From assembly GCA_937959265.1 (NCBI GenBank), contig CALGMA010000029.1, positions 1 to 42,491 of the forward strand: a DNA stretch of 42,491 nt, written 5' to 3'. The translations under genes and the position numbers were made by a program. A model generated the notes under the pieces. It had not been told where the DNA came from, did no database searches, and saw nothing but the letters and a program-made list of their open reading frames with translations. Within the stretch, counting starts at the first letter, position 1; each line of letters opens with the position of its first letter. Shown here one piece after another: positions 1-7,678 of this stretch. Source of the DNA: an uncultured Anaerolineae bacterium (lineage in GTDB: Bacteria > Chloroflexota > Anaerolineae > J036 > Brachytrichaceae).

Positions 1-1392
1 CTGATTGTGGGTAACCGCGGATTTTTCCCCGACGAATTGGCGCGGGAAGGTCGGGAATGCCTGCTTAAGCTCCTAAAAAAACTTCACGTTGACGTTGTGG
101 CGCTTACCCCGAAAGAGACGAAATTCGGGACCGTGGAGACATGGGAAGACGCTAAACAGTGCGCTGATTTGTTTAAAAAGAACCGTGATCGTATCGATGG
201 CGTGATTGTGACGTTGCCGAATTTTGGGGACGAGCGGGGCGTCGCGGACACGTTGAAGATGGCGGAGTTGAACGTTCCGGTCTTCATTCACGCGTGGAAC
301 GATGACCCGAAAAAAATGACGATAGCGCATCGGCGCGACTCGTTTTGCGGCAAGATGAGCGTGTGCAACAACCTGGCGCAATACGGCATCAAGTTCTCGC
401 TCACGACGCTGCACACGTGCGACCCAGCCGGCGAGCACTTCAAGGCCGACTTGCGCAACTTCGTCGGCACCTGTCGCGTGGTGAGGGGCTTGAAGCACGC
501 CCGCGTCGGCGCGCTCGGCGCGCGGCCACAAGCCTTTAACACCGTGCGCTACAGCGAGAAGCTGTTCGAGTTGAGCGGCATCAGCGTCGAGACGCTTGAC
601 CTCAGCGAGGCCTTCGGGCGCATCGGCAAGCTGCGCGACGACGATCCAGCAGTGAAGGCATACCTCGACCGCATCCGCGCCTACGCCAAGGTCGGCCCAA
701 ATGTGCCGGCAGAGGCGCTGGCCAAGATGGCCAAGCTCGGTGTGGTCATCGAGCGCTGGATGGACGACACGCAGCTCGACATGACGGCCATCCAGTGCTG
801 GACCTCGATGGAGGAATACTTCGGCGTAGTGCCATGCACGATCATGAGCATGATGAGCGACCGGCTACAGAGCAGCGCATGCGAGACCGACGTGGCCGGC
901 GTGGTCGGCATGTATGCCATGGCGCTGGCCAGCGGCAAACCCAGCGCGCTGGTGGACTGGAACAACAACTACGGCGAGGATCCAAACAAGGCTGTGGTGT
1001 TCCACTGCTCCAACTTACCAGCACAGGTGTTCACCGACATCCCGGTGATGGATTACCAGGAGATCATCGCCGGCACGGTGGGCGCAGAGAACACCTACGG
1101 CACGATGTATGGCCGTGTGAAAGCCGAACCTTTCACCTTCTGTCGTGTGAGCACCAACGACTCCAAGGGACGCATCGAAGCCTACGTAGGCGAAGGCGTG
1201 GCAACCGACGATCCACTCAACACTTTCGGCGGCTATGGCGTCGTGCAGGTGGAGAACATGCAGGCGCTGCTGCGTTACATCTGCGAAAACGGCTTCGAGC
1301 ACCACGTAGCCATGAACATGAGCCGCTGTGCCGATGCTGTCACTGAGGCACTGGGCAAGTATCTCGGCTGGGGCGTATACCGGCATCGGTGA
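1..1392 (+). CDS. L-fucose/L-arabinose isomerase family protein (5' partial)
   Basis: Probable aldose-ketose sugar isomerase of the FucI/AraI fold, cytoplasmic and metal (Mn) dependent. The reading frame is open to the left edge, so the N-terminus lies outside the window; the GTG at position 7 encodes an internal Val of a VGNRGFF segment typical of this family's first strand. Counting from position 7, candidate metal ligands are Glu293 (CETD), Asp317 (VDWNN) and a His at 432/433 (EHHVA), the E/D/H order of the family. The length of at least 461 residues fits. The true substrate (fucose, arabinose or another sugar such as sulfoquinovose) cannot be told from sequence alone. It ends just before a perfect hairpin and converges on the next gene. 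Confidence 0.85.
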   Translation: MIVGNRGFFPDELAREGRECLLKLLKKLHVDVVALTPKETKFGTVETWEDAKQCADLFKKNRDRIDGVIVTLPNFGDERGVADTLKMAELNVPVFIHAWNDDPKKMTIAHRRDSFCGKMSVCNNLAQYGIKFSLTTLHTCDPAGEHFKADLRNFVGTCRVVRGLKHARVGALGARPQAFNTVRYSEKLFELSGISVETLDLSEAFGRIGKLRDDDPAVKAYLDRIRAYAKVGPNVPAEALAKMAKLGVVIERWMDDTQLDMTAIQCWTSMEEYFGVVPCTIMSMMSDRLQSSACETDVAGVVGMYAMALASGKPSALVDWNNNYGEDPNKAVVFHCSNLPAQVFTDIPVMDYQEIIAGTVGAENTYGTMYGRVKAEPFTFCRVSTNDSKGRIEAYVGEGVATDDPLNTFGGYGVVQVENMQALLRYICENGFEHHVAMNMSRCADAVTEALGKYLGWGVYRHR

Positions 1393-1396
1393 AATC

Positions 1397-1424
1397 GTAG
1401 AGGCGCGACGTGTCGCGCCTCTAC
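1397..1424. terminator. Perfect 13-bp inverted repeat, probable bidirectional terminator
   Basis: Two 13-base arms (1397-1409 and 1412-1424) pair perfectly around a 2-base centre. The repeat lies 4 bp after the isomerase stop and between convergent genes. There is no clear T-tract. A dispersed palindromic repeat is an alternative. Confidence 0.6.
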
Positions 1425-1465
1425 TCCAGCCCTAGCAACCGGACGCTGATTCGTCCAATCCAGAA

Positions 1466-2632
1466 TCACCGCCCCACTACAGGATGCGAATTCAGCGGCG
1501 CCTGCTGAGCCGCCGGGCTGAGATCTATAGCGGCGGAGATGGTGTAGCGCTGCAAGAGCAGCAGCCAAGGCACGGCCATCGCAAACACCACCAGCTCGAA
1601 CAGCACAAAGCTCATGCCGCCGGCCAACCACACCACGATTGCGGCGACAATGGTCAATCCCATCACCGCCGATGCGATGTGGAAGGTGCGCGGGAATCCA
1701 GGGGCCAGCCAACGCATGAATACCATCAGCGCGATGAACGCCAGAGCCATCGCGTGTGAACTCACATCATGAATGATGTTATAACCGGGCCGGTAGCTAT
1801 ACGGGAAGAAACCCACGCCGGCGATGCCCAGGCCGATCACCACGAAACCCACAGTGAAGATGGGCAAGGCGCGCGGCGTTACCACTTGTGGCGCCATCAA
1901 CTGCATCACGCTGACGATGTGCAACGCACCCACCAATACGCCCAGGCCGGTCAAGATCATCGTTGGATTGAAGATGTCCCACGACGGCGGGTGATCGCCC
2001 ATGTAACTGAGCGATTCGGTCCACCATTGTGGGTTCGCCACCGTCACCATGCTGGTGAGCAAGCCTAGCGTGACCAGCGCTGCCGACAGCGGGATGACGC
2101 TGCGAATAGTGAAGTTGCTGACCGCATAAGCCACGATGAACGCGACCGCTGCGCAGAACATGATCACCAACAGGATCGCCGAGAACCGGAAGATCGTCGT
2201 CCCTTTGAAAGCGATATCCAGATAACTGAACGTCAGGCTGACGACTAGGTAGCACAGGAACCCCATCATCAACGCCAGGGTCACACGGCCGATCCAATAC
2301 AGCGCCGCGCCGCGCGCGTTCAGCGCTTGCCGCTCCAGCGCTGAGAGCTGTGCCGTGTTCATTGACAGCGAGCGGTAGCCGACGAACGCGACGATGATTG
2401 CGATGATCACAGCGACCGGCATCGTCGCTGCGCGGATGCTCGAATTGCCGACCAGCGAGACGTTGGGTGTGCCACCGGTAGTGATGATTCCCATGACCAG
2501 GCCGATGACGCTGGCGACGAGGGCAGCCAAGCCAGCGAATTGCAATTGGCGGCTCTCAAAAAACGTCGAATGGCTCGATGCAACGGCTAAGTTTTGTACA
2601 GAAGGGGGCAGGGGGGCAGTTGTCTTGTCCAT
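1466..2632 (-). CDS. Multi-pass membrane protein, C-terminal half DUF998-like
   Basis: An integral membrane protein of unknown function, 388 residues from the ATG at 2632. A TTG 54 bp upstream would add 18 residues, but neither start has a clear ribosome site; the ATG is chosen because MDKTTAPL begins a normal hydrophilic N-terminus. About ten hydrophobic segments are visible. The C-terminal half carries the pattern of DUF998 proteins: a SLSYMGDHPP...IFN segment, then a helix, a GxGFFPYSY loop and an IHDVSSH segment before further helices. The N-terminal half looks like a second, more diverged membrane domain. It converges on the isomerase gene and has no obvious partner. The DUF998 assignment rests on motif pattern only. 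Confidence 0.75.
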   Translation of the reverse strand: MDKTTAPLPPSVQNLAVASSHSTFFESRQLQFAGLAALVASVIGLVMGIITTGGTPNVSLVGNSSIRAATMPVAVIIAIIVAFVGYRSLSMNTAQLSALERQALNARGAALYWIGRVTLALMMGFLCYLVVSLTFSYLDIAFKGTTIFRFSAILLVIMFCAAVAFIVAYAVSNFTIRSVIPLSAALVTLGLLTSMVTVANPQWWTESLSYMGDHPPSWDIFNPTMILTGLGVLVGALHIVSVMQLMAPQVVTPRALPIFTVGFVVIGLGIAGVGFFPYSYRPGYNIIHDVSSHAMALAFIALMVFMRWLAPGFPRTFHIASAVMGLTIVAAIVVWLAGGMSFVLFELVVFAMAVPWLLLLQRYTISAAIDLSPAAQQAPLNSHPVVGR

Positions 2633-2950
2633 CGCAATGAAGAGGAACAGAATCTTCGAGAGAAAGCCTATCTCAACACGAACCAAATTTATCGCAAGCG
2701 AAGGTTAATACAAAGCGCGTTTGCCAACAAGGGCAGAACCTGAGGCTTTCAGAGGCGGATGAATCCGCGCAACGCATGGCAAGGCCGGCTACGCGGCTTA
2801 AACAGTCGCCGCAGGGCGACGTCGCTCCCGGTGCTCGTGACTTCAGTCGCTGGGCAATCAGTATTTATCCCCTCGCTTCCGGCTCTTCTATATCAGCAGG
2901 CCATCGCAGCGTCTGCATCAATCCAAATACTGACTGAGATGAGAAATACA
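2633..2950. other. Intergenic region between divergent genes
   Basis: About 320 bp between the DUF998-like gene (minus) and the secreted protein (plus). It holds a 6-bp palindrome (2755-2768) and a frame-compatible but non-protein-like extension upstream of the secreted protein. I see no clear promoter hexamer pair, RNA gene or repeat array. Confidence 0.5.
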
Positions 2951-4099
2951 ATGAACAAGCGACTTTCTTCCCTCCTACGAAGTTCAATAGCTGGCAGCGT
3001 CACGATCGCTGCACTTGCGTTCGCACCGCAGGGCATTGCCATCGCCCAACCGCCGATTACTTCCACTGCAGCGCTGAAACAAGCATGCGAGACCAGCGCC
3101 GGCAACACAGTCTTCATCAACACCTCAACCGAAATCAATCAAGGCGTCAGCCTACCGAACTACGAGCAGGTTAATACGGCCTGCCACATCGTGCTCGGCA
3201 ACGCTGCGTCGCTGGAGTTCGATTCGGTCGCGATGCGCTTCGCCGGCAATCTCACCATCGAAAGCGCCGTAACGAACAAGCTGATCTTCGAGAAAGCAGG
3301 GTTGCAAGCACCCAACGTCGCGCTCACGCTGACGGGACTCGGCAGCGAGATCATGGTAAACGAAGCCTGGCTGCGCGGGTTAGCCGGCGACGTGACCTTG
3401 ACGATGGGTGAAAGCGGTAAGCTCATGCTCAAAGGTGCGACGCTGCTACAGTTCACGCGCATGGTGGAAGCGACCGGCGCAGTGCGCGTGAACGGCGGCG
3501 CCAAGTTCACCGCCGAGATGAATCAAGGTGGTATGTGGGCCGAAGGCGACATCGAGATCAACCTGAACGGCTCGGATAGCGTGCTCAAGGCCGAGGAATG
3601 GAACATCTGGTCGAACCGTGGGCAGACGCGCCTGAACAGCAGTGGCGCTAAGACCTTGGTCGAAATGGGCAAGGGATTGGTGCAAGGCTGGACGGCCATT
3701 CACTTCAACCTGACTGGCGCCGAGTCCGGCCTGGTGATTAAGGAGCGCAACTTCAACACCGCCAACAACGGCCCGATTGACCTGATCGCTGGCGGAAACG
3801 CACCCAAAGGGATGATCAAGTTCGATCAGGTGCGATTCGGCGGCGATGGCTCGGTGATCATCCGCGCCTCGGCCAGCTCGACCGAGGGATTGCTCGAAGT
3901 GACCAAAGGCAGCATCGGCCTGCCCTCACCCAACGGCCTGCGCAACGTGGTGATCGAGACCGGCGCCGGCGGCAGCACCATCGTCAAAGAGAACAGCATC
4001 AATGCTCTGATCCTGGTGCGCATCGCCAGCGGCTTCGGCGGGATATGCCTCTCAGAGGCGAACACGATCAACGCGCCGGCGCAGCAGATCTGCCCGTAG
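2951..4099 (+). CDS. Secreted beta-rich protein of unknown function
   Basis: An exported 382-residue protein. The frame is open further upstream, but the ATG at 2951 is chosen because it begins a classical signal peptide: MNKR, then a hydrophobic stretch, then an Ala-x-Ala-like cleavage region near residue 30 (IAIAQ). A GAGATGAG stretch just upstream is a weak ribosome site. The ATG at 2939 is an alternative. The mature part is rich in short alternating hydrophobic strands and repeated Asn/Gly turns (for example VRVNGGAKF, IEINLNGSD, VVIETGAGG), which suggests a right-handed beta-helix or similar solenoid. No catalytic motif is visible. Two Cys occur near the N-terminus of the mature protein and two near the C-terminus. 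It ends shortly before a hairpin shared with a decayed gene on the other strand. Confidence 0.75.
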   Translation: MNKRLSSLLRSSIAGSVTIAALAFAPQGIAIAQPPITSTAALKQACETSAGNTVFINTSTEINQGVSLPNYEQVNTACHIVLGNAASLEFDSVAMRFAGNLTIESAVTNKLIFEKAGLQAPNVALTLTGLGSEIMVNEAWLRGLAGDVTLTMGESGKLMLKGATLLQFTRMVEATGAVRVNGGAKFTAEMNQGGMWAEGDIEINLNGSDSVLKAEEWNIWSNRGQTRLNSSGAKTLVEMGKGLVQGWTAIHFNLTGAESGLVIKERNFNTANNGPIDLIAGGNAPKGMIKFDQVRFGGDGSVIIRASASSTEGLLEVTKGSIGLPSPNGLRNVVIETGAGGSTIVKENSINALILVRIASGFGGICLSEANTINAPAQQICP

Positions 4100-4114
4100 C
4101 CGCCTCCCGCTGCA

Positions 4115-4152
4115 CGATCACCGCCCCACAGCAACGTTGTGGGCGGTGATCG
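4115..4152. terminator. Hairpin between convergent gene and pseudogene
   Basis: Arms 4115-4130 and 4138-4152 pair with one unpaired base, giving an 11-bp plus 4-bp stem around a 7-base loop. It sits 16 bp after the stop of the secreted-protein gene and at the broken end of the cupredoxin-like pseudogene. There is no T-tract. Confidence 0.55.
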
Positions 4153-4761
4153 TTCGCGGCTTCGTGGACGGCGGGAACATGCCAAGGCTGCCGAGTTGAC
4201 GATCTTCCACACCTGCTTGCCGGCCTTCACTTCGGCGGGCATGGTGAAGTGAAAGTCCTTCATGCTGACCGTCACATCGGCCTTCGGCTCGGCGGTGCTT
4301 GTTGCGCCTGCGCTGCCGGTCACAGTGAGCGGCCGGACCATGCCTTTGGCGATGTGCGACACACCATCGGCCGATGGGATGAAGCACAACAGCAGCACAT
4401 GCTGGTTGCCGCCGGGATCGAGCGCGCCCACATCACCCACGAATGTCATCAGACGAATGGCGCCCTTGCCCTCTTTCTCGAACGCCTGCATGAGCTGCTC
4501 GCACGTCACGCTGTCGTTTAGGCGGGCGAACTGAATGCGGTGCCACTCCTTGCCAACGTTCTAAAAGTTGATCGTGGCCAGGCCAGCCGGGATCCAATCC
4601 GACCCTTCGAACGAAAAGTCCGCGCCCTTGAACGTGATCACCGCCGGGCCGGCGGGCGCAGCCGGCGCTGCTTGTGGGGCTGTACAGGCCGCCAGCAGCA
4701 GCGTCGCCGCCGATGCGCTCACACTGATGAGAAATCGTATCGTCTCGTTTGTCTTGTTCAT
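4153..4761 (-). pseudogene. Decayed cupredoxin-like lipoprotein gene with in-frame stop
   Basis: The first 66 codons form a lipoprotein signal peptide with lipobox LLLAAC followed by the start of a cupredoxin-like domain (FKGADFSFEG, IPAGLATINF). A TAG at 4561-4563 then interrupts the frame, yet the same frame continues with clearly homologous sequence: NVGKEWHRIQFARL, FVGDVGALDPGG, LLCFIPSADG, a KGMVRPLTV strand and a second domain start (KDFHFTMPAEVKAGKQVWKIVNS). Sequence resemblance stops soon after KIVNS. The first domain also seems to lack a few residues before LLCF. A good ribosome site (AGGAAGGGA) precedes the ATG. TAG also ends ordinary genes here, so recoding is unlikely. I read this as a two-domain protein inactivated by a nonsense change and a lost 3' end. 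Confidence 0.75.
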
Positions 4762-4814
4762 GATGTCCCTTCCTTGAATTTGTCAAGCCACCGTCGTAGC
4801 CTCGATCTCGATCA

Positions 4815-5594
4815 TCAGCGCGCATCTGCCAAATGGTGAATGGGTTGCCGCTGGCGCTCGAGCTCGCCGCCGTCTGGGTGCGGCACATGACCTGCCAGGA
4901 GATCGCCGACGAAATCGAACGCGGACTGAGCTTTCTCGCAACGAATCAGAAGAACGTGCCCGTTCGCCATCGCAGTTTGCAGGCTGCGTTCGAGCACTCG
5001 TGGGCGTTGCTCAGCAGCGATGAGCGCCGCGCCTTCGCTCGGCTGGCTGTGTTTCGCGATGGAGGTGAACGCGATGCGATGCTGTCGGTTGCACAATGTG
5101 CGTTGCCGGTCCTCAGGGCGTTGTGCGATAAGTCTCTGCTGAACCACACACCATCCGGGCGATACACCGTCCACGAGCTGCTCCGGCAATTCGCCGAAGG
5201 CAAACTTCGAGCCATGGCACACGAATTCGAAGACGTGCAGGCACTGCATTGCACCTACTACGTCGAGTTCGTGTATGCCCGAGAAGATGCGCTCAACGCG
5301 CTGCTGACGGCGCGCAAGATCGGCTCGGTGTCAGCGACGCTGTTCGGGCTGGTCAGCGCAGCCAGGCTGGTGTCTGATCAAAGGCAGCGCGAGCGAGCAG
5401 CGGAGATCGCTTCGTTTGTCTTCAATCATGCCGCAGCCAACCACGAAACGAAGAATCGCGCCGGGCATCTTCTCGATGAGCGGCAGGCGCAACTGCCCGC
5501 AGTTACCTTGGCAGCCATGACGGAGCGTGGGCAAACAATCAGCCTGGATGATGCGGTAGTCAGCGTATTGGTGTGGGCAGCAGGCCGTCAATGA
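4815..5594 (+). pseudogene. Remnant of an AfsR/LuxR-type NB-ARC-TPR regulator
   Basis: The readable protein begins inside a known signature: SARICQMVNGLPLALELAA is the GLPLAL segment that ends the STAND/NB-ARC ATPase domain. It is followed by FLATNQKNVPVRHRSL and FEHSWALLSSDERRAF, and then a winged-helix-like part ending in VHELLRQFAEGKL. The Walker A and B region that must precede GLPLAL is absent; the sequence upstream belongs to the oppositely oriented lipoprotein remnant. The TPR region is also missing. After about 150 codons the protein jumps to a tail (ERAAEIASFVFNHAAANHETKNRAGHLL) that resembles the extreme C-terminus of such regulators. I infer loss of both the 5' half and the interior. 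Its last 7 bp overlap the end of the next gene on the other strand. Confidence 0.7.
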
Positions 5595-6628
5595 TCGTGA
5601 TCGTGATCGTGATCGTCACCCTCGGCCAACAACACCATATTGCGGAACTTGAGTGCCTCGACGTTGCGCTCGATGTTGCCGCAGCCACCTTCGCCACTGG
5701 GCCGCACGTGCGCTGCAGCACGCTCCTCGATCCCCTTCCACGCATACGGGTCTACACCCGCAATCATCACGATGTCGCGATAATCAAGGCCGGCGATCGA
5801 GCCATAGGGTTTGTCGCCCCAATGCCAAGGCAACAGCGACTCGGCGCTCATGTAGTGGTTCACCAGCGCGCGCCGGTAGCCGCTTCGGGCGTAGTTCGGC
5901 AACGAGCGGTGCAGTAGATAACCGTTGAAGAACACAATGCTGCCGGCCTTCACCTCGACCGGCACGGCATCGGCATCGGTGTAGGGGAACATGGTCGCCT
6001 CGCCAGCGCAGTCGAAGCGCGGGTCGCGCTGTTGATGCTGTGGCCAGAGGATGCCGTGCTTATGCGAGCCAGGGATCACCCACAGGCAACCGTTCTCGAC
6101 TGTGGCATCATCCATTGCGATCCACGCGCCGGTAAGCGAACGGTCGCGCGTGGGAATGTAGAACTCGTCCTGGTGCCAGGCCTGGCCCGGCTTGCCGCTG
6201 GCCTTGATGAATAGCATGCTCTGCATGCACTTGACATTCGGGCCGATCACGCTCGTGAGCACCTCGACGATCGCCGGCAACGACAGCGCGTCATACATCA
6301 CCCTGGATAGCTTGTGCGGGAAGTGGATGCACAAGTAGCGGCGCATGACATCGTCGTCGCTTTCATTCGGATCAGCCGGCGTGACGCCCTTGATCGGTCC
6401 TCGATCGCCACGGCACAACGCGACTGTCTCGCGGATCAGACCGCGCAACACATCGGGATCGGCGCCGTCCTCGATCACCAAAAAGCCGTTGTCCTTGTAG
6501 AACCGTGCTTTATCGGGCGTCATGGGCAAGTCGAACCAGCCGGCCGGCCGCCCGGCTTGCCACGAGCCGAAGGGGGGGAAGGGCACGCGTGGGTGGAGCA
6601 AATCGGTTTGTGCTTCTCGCATGGACAT
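5588..6628 (-). CDS. Phytanoyl-CoA dioxygenase (PhyH) family oxygenase with His/Asp tail
   Basis: A predicted cytoplasmic Fe(II)/2-oxoglutarate-dependent oxygenase of 346 residues. The metal triad is visible as His152 and Asp154 (WHQDEF) and His240 (LLHRS). Arginines near 252 (YRRAL) are candidates for 2-oxoglutarate binding. The usual family segments are present: YKDNGFLVIED at the start of the core and GCLWVIPGSHKHG before the second metal His. The physiological substrate is unknown. The protein ends in DDHDHDHDH (residues 338-346), encoded by a 6-bp tandem repeat. This could bind metal or be a neutral expansion. The gene is divergent from an AraC-type regulator with 35 bp between their starts, which suggests that regulator controls it. 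Confidence 0.88.
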   Translation of the reverse strand: MSMREAQTDLLHPRVPFPPFGSWQAGRPAGWFDLPMTPDKARFYKDNGFLVIEDGADPDVLRGLIRETVALCRGDRGPIKGVTPADPNESDDDVMRRYLCIHFPHKLSRVMYDALSLPAIVEVLTSVIGPNVKCMQSMLFIKASGKPGQAWHQDEFYIPTRDRSLTGAWIAMDDATVENGCLWVIPGSHKHGILWPQHQQRDPRFDCAGEATMFPYTDADAVPVEVKAGSIVFFNGYLLHRSLPNYARSGYRRALVNHYMSAESLLPWHWGDKPYGSIAGLDYRDIVMIAGVDPYAWKGIEERAAAHVRPSGEGGCGNIERNVEALKFRNMVLLAEGDDHDHDHDH

Positions 6629-6663
6629 GCGAGACTTGATAGCACGTTTCCCGCTCGTGCGCC

Positions 6664-7479
6664 ATGTCTGCGCTGATTCAGAATTTATCCAGCGTTCATC
6701 GCGTCTGCGCCACAGGTGCAGTCACATTCGGAGACGTGACCTACCAGCCGGGCGGCCAGTGCGGCCCACGCGTGCAGCAGGACTTCCAACTGGTAGCCGT
6801 CTACGAAGGCGAAGCTCACATCCAGGTAGACGACGAGCTGCGCTACTTGCCCAGCCAGCACGTCGCGCTGATGCGGCCCGGCCACGCCGAATGTTTTCAC
6901 TTCGCCGTGGCGACACAAACCCATCACACCTGGTGCGCGGTGCATCCATCGCTGGTAGATACGCCGTTGCGCGAGGCGCTGGCTGCGATGCCATTCTGCC
7001 TGCCCATCACGCCGCGTTTGCATGGCTTGATCGAGATGGGGCTCTCGTTTGCGCCGAGCGACCTGCCTTCGGCCCAGACGCTGCTGGGGCAACTGGGCTT
7101 GAGCGCGCTGCACACCTACGCTTTCGAGGCCGAACGCGCTGCGCTGCATTCACTCACGCCGGAAGCCGTCGTGAAGGCGCAACGATTCATCGAGTCCAAC
7201 TTGTCGCAGCCGATCACGCTGGACGAAGTCGCCCACGCAGCCAACGTGTCGCCGGCTCACCTCATCAAGCTCTTCCGCCGGCACTTACACACCACGCCGA
7301 TGCGTTACGCCTGGGACACGCGCGTCCGTCGCGGCGCACAGTTGCTCATCCAGAGCGGCCTGCCGGTGGGCGAGATCGCCGCGCAGTGCGGCTTTCAGAC
7401 GTTGTTTCACTTTTCACGGCTCATCAAGCAACGCTACGGCTGCGCACCGCGCGAGCTACGCAGACGCGCGTGGGCGTGA
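6664..7479 (+). CDS. AraC-family transcriptional regulator
   Basis: A 271-residue activator-type regulator. Residues about 15-110 look like a cupin-type sensor domain (VTYQPGG, VYEGEAHIQVD, LPSQHVALMRPGH). The C-terminal 100 residues are a double helix-turn-helix AraC domain: AQRFIESNLSQPITLDEVA, NVSPAHLIKLFRRHLHTTPMRY, then the second HTH with VGEIAAQCGFQTLFHFSRLIKQRYG and the closing AP-REL. It is divergent from the PhyH-family oxygenase gene across 35 bp, the usual layout for a local regulator and its target. The effector is unknown, but a small molecule linked to the oxygenase substrate is plausible. A perfect hairpin follows the gene. Confidence 0.9.
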   Translation: MSALIQNLSSVHRVCATGAVTFGDVTYQPGGQCGPRVQQDFQLVAVYEGEAHIQVDDELRYLPSQHVALMRPGHAECFHFAVATQTHHTWCAVHPSLVDTPLREALAAMPFCLPITPRLHGLIEMGLSFAPSDLPSAQTLLGQLGLSALHTYAFEAERAALHSLTPEAVVKAQRFIESNLSQPITLDEVAHAANVSPAHLIKLFRRHLHTTPMRYAWDTRVRRGAQLLIQSGLPVGEIAAQCGFQTLFHFSRLIKQRYGCAPRELRRRAWA

Positions 7480-7510
7480 GCTGCTCATGACGAGTCCTGC
7501 ACACCTACAC

Positions 7511-7544
7511 ATGCAAGGATCGTTCTCTGCAGCGATCCTTGCAT
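7511..7544 (+). terminator. Perfect 12-bp hairpin after the AraC gene
   Basis: Arms 7511-7522 and 7533-7544 are perfect reverse complements around a 10-base loop, 31 bp after the AraC-type stop codon. There is no T-tract. Probable terminator, though a regulatory site for the next gene is possible. Confidence 0.6.
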
Positions 7545-7623
7545 GCGTGACGCGGAACGGAGTCTACACTTTTGTAAGGCGGAGAGGCTCTCCATTCAAT
7601 CTCCAAACAAGAGTATATTATTT

Positions 7624-7637
7624 GAACAATGTTGTTC
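7624..7637. promoter_or_regulatory. Perfect palindrome upstream of the MalT-like gene
   Basis: GAACAA-TG-TTGTTC forms a 6-bp perfect inverted repeat with a 2-base centre, 41 bp before the chosen start codon, in an AT-rich stretch that also has TATAAG (7648-7653). The geometry suits a dimeric operator. No binding factor can be named. Confidence 0.4.
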
Positions 7638-7678
7638 CAGTTTGGACTATAAGTTTGTGTCGTGATCTTCGTGATTCT

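Noticed and set aside
2759..2950. N-terminal extension of the secreted protein
   Set aside because: The open frame continues upstream, but the region has no protein-like character and the signal peptide begins at 2951.
4561..4563. TAG recoded as an amino acid in the lipoprotein gene
   Set aside because: TAG ends ordinary genes in this window (for example at 11608-11610), and the same gene is also damaged at its 3' end, so plain pseudogenisation is simpler.
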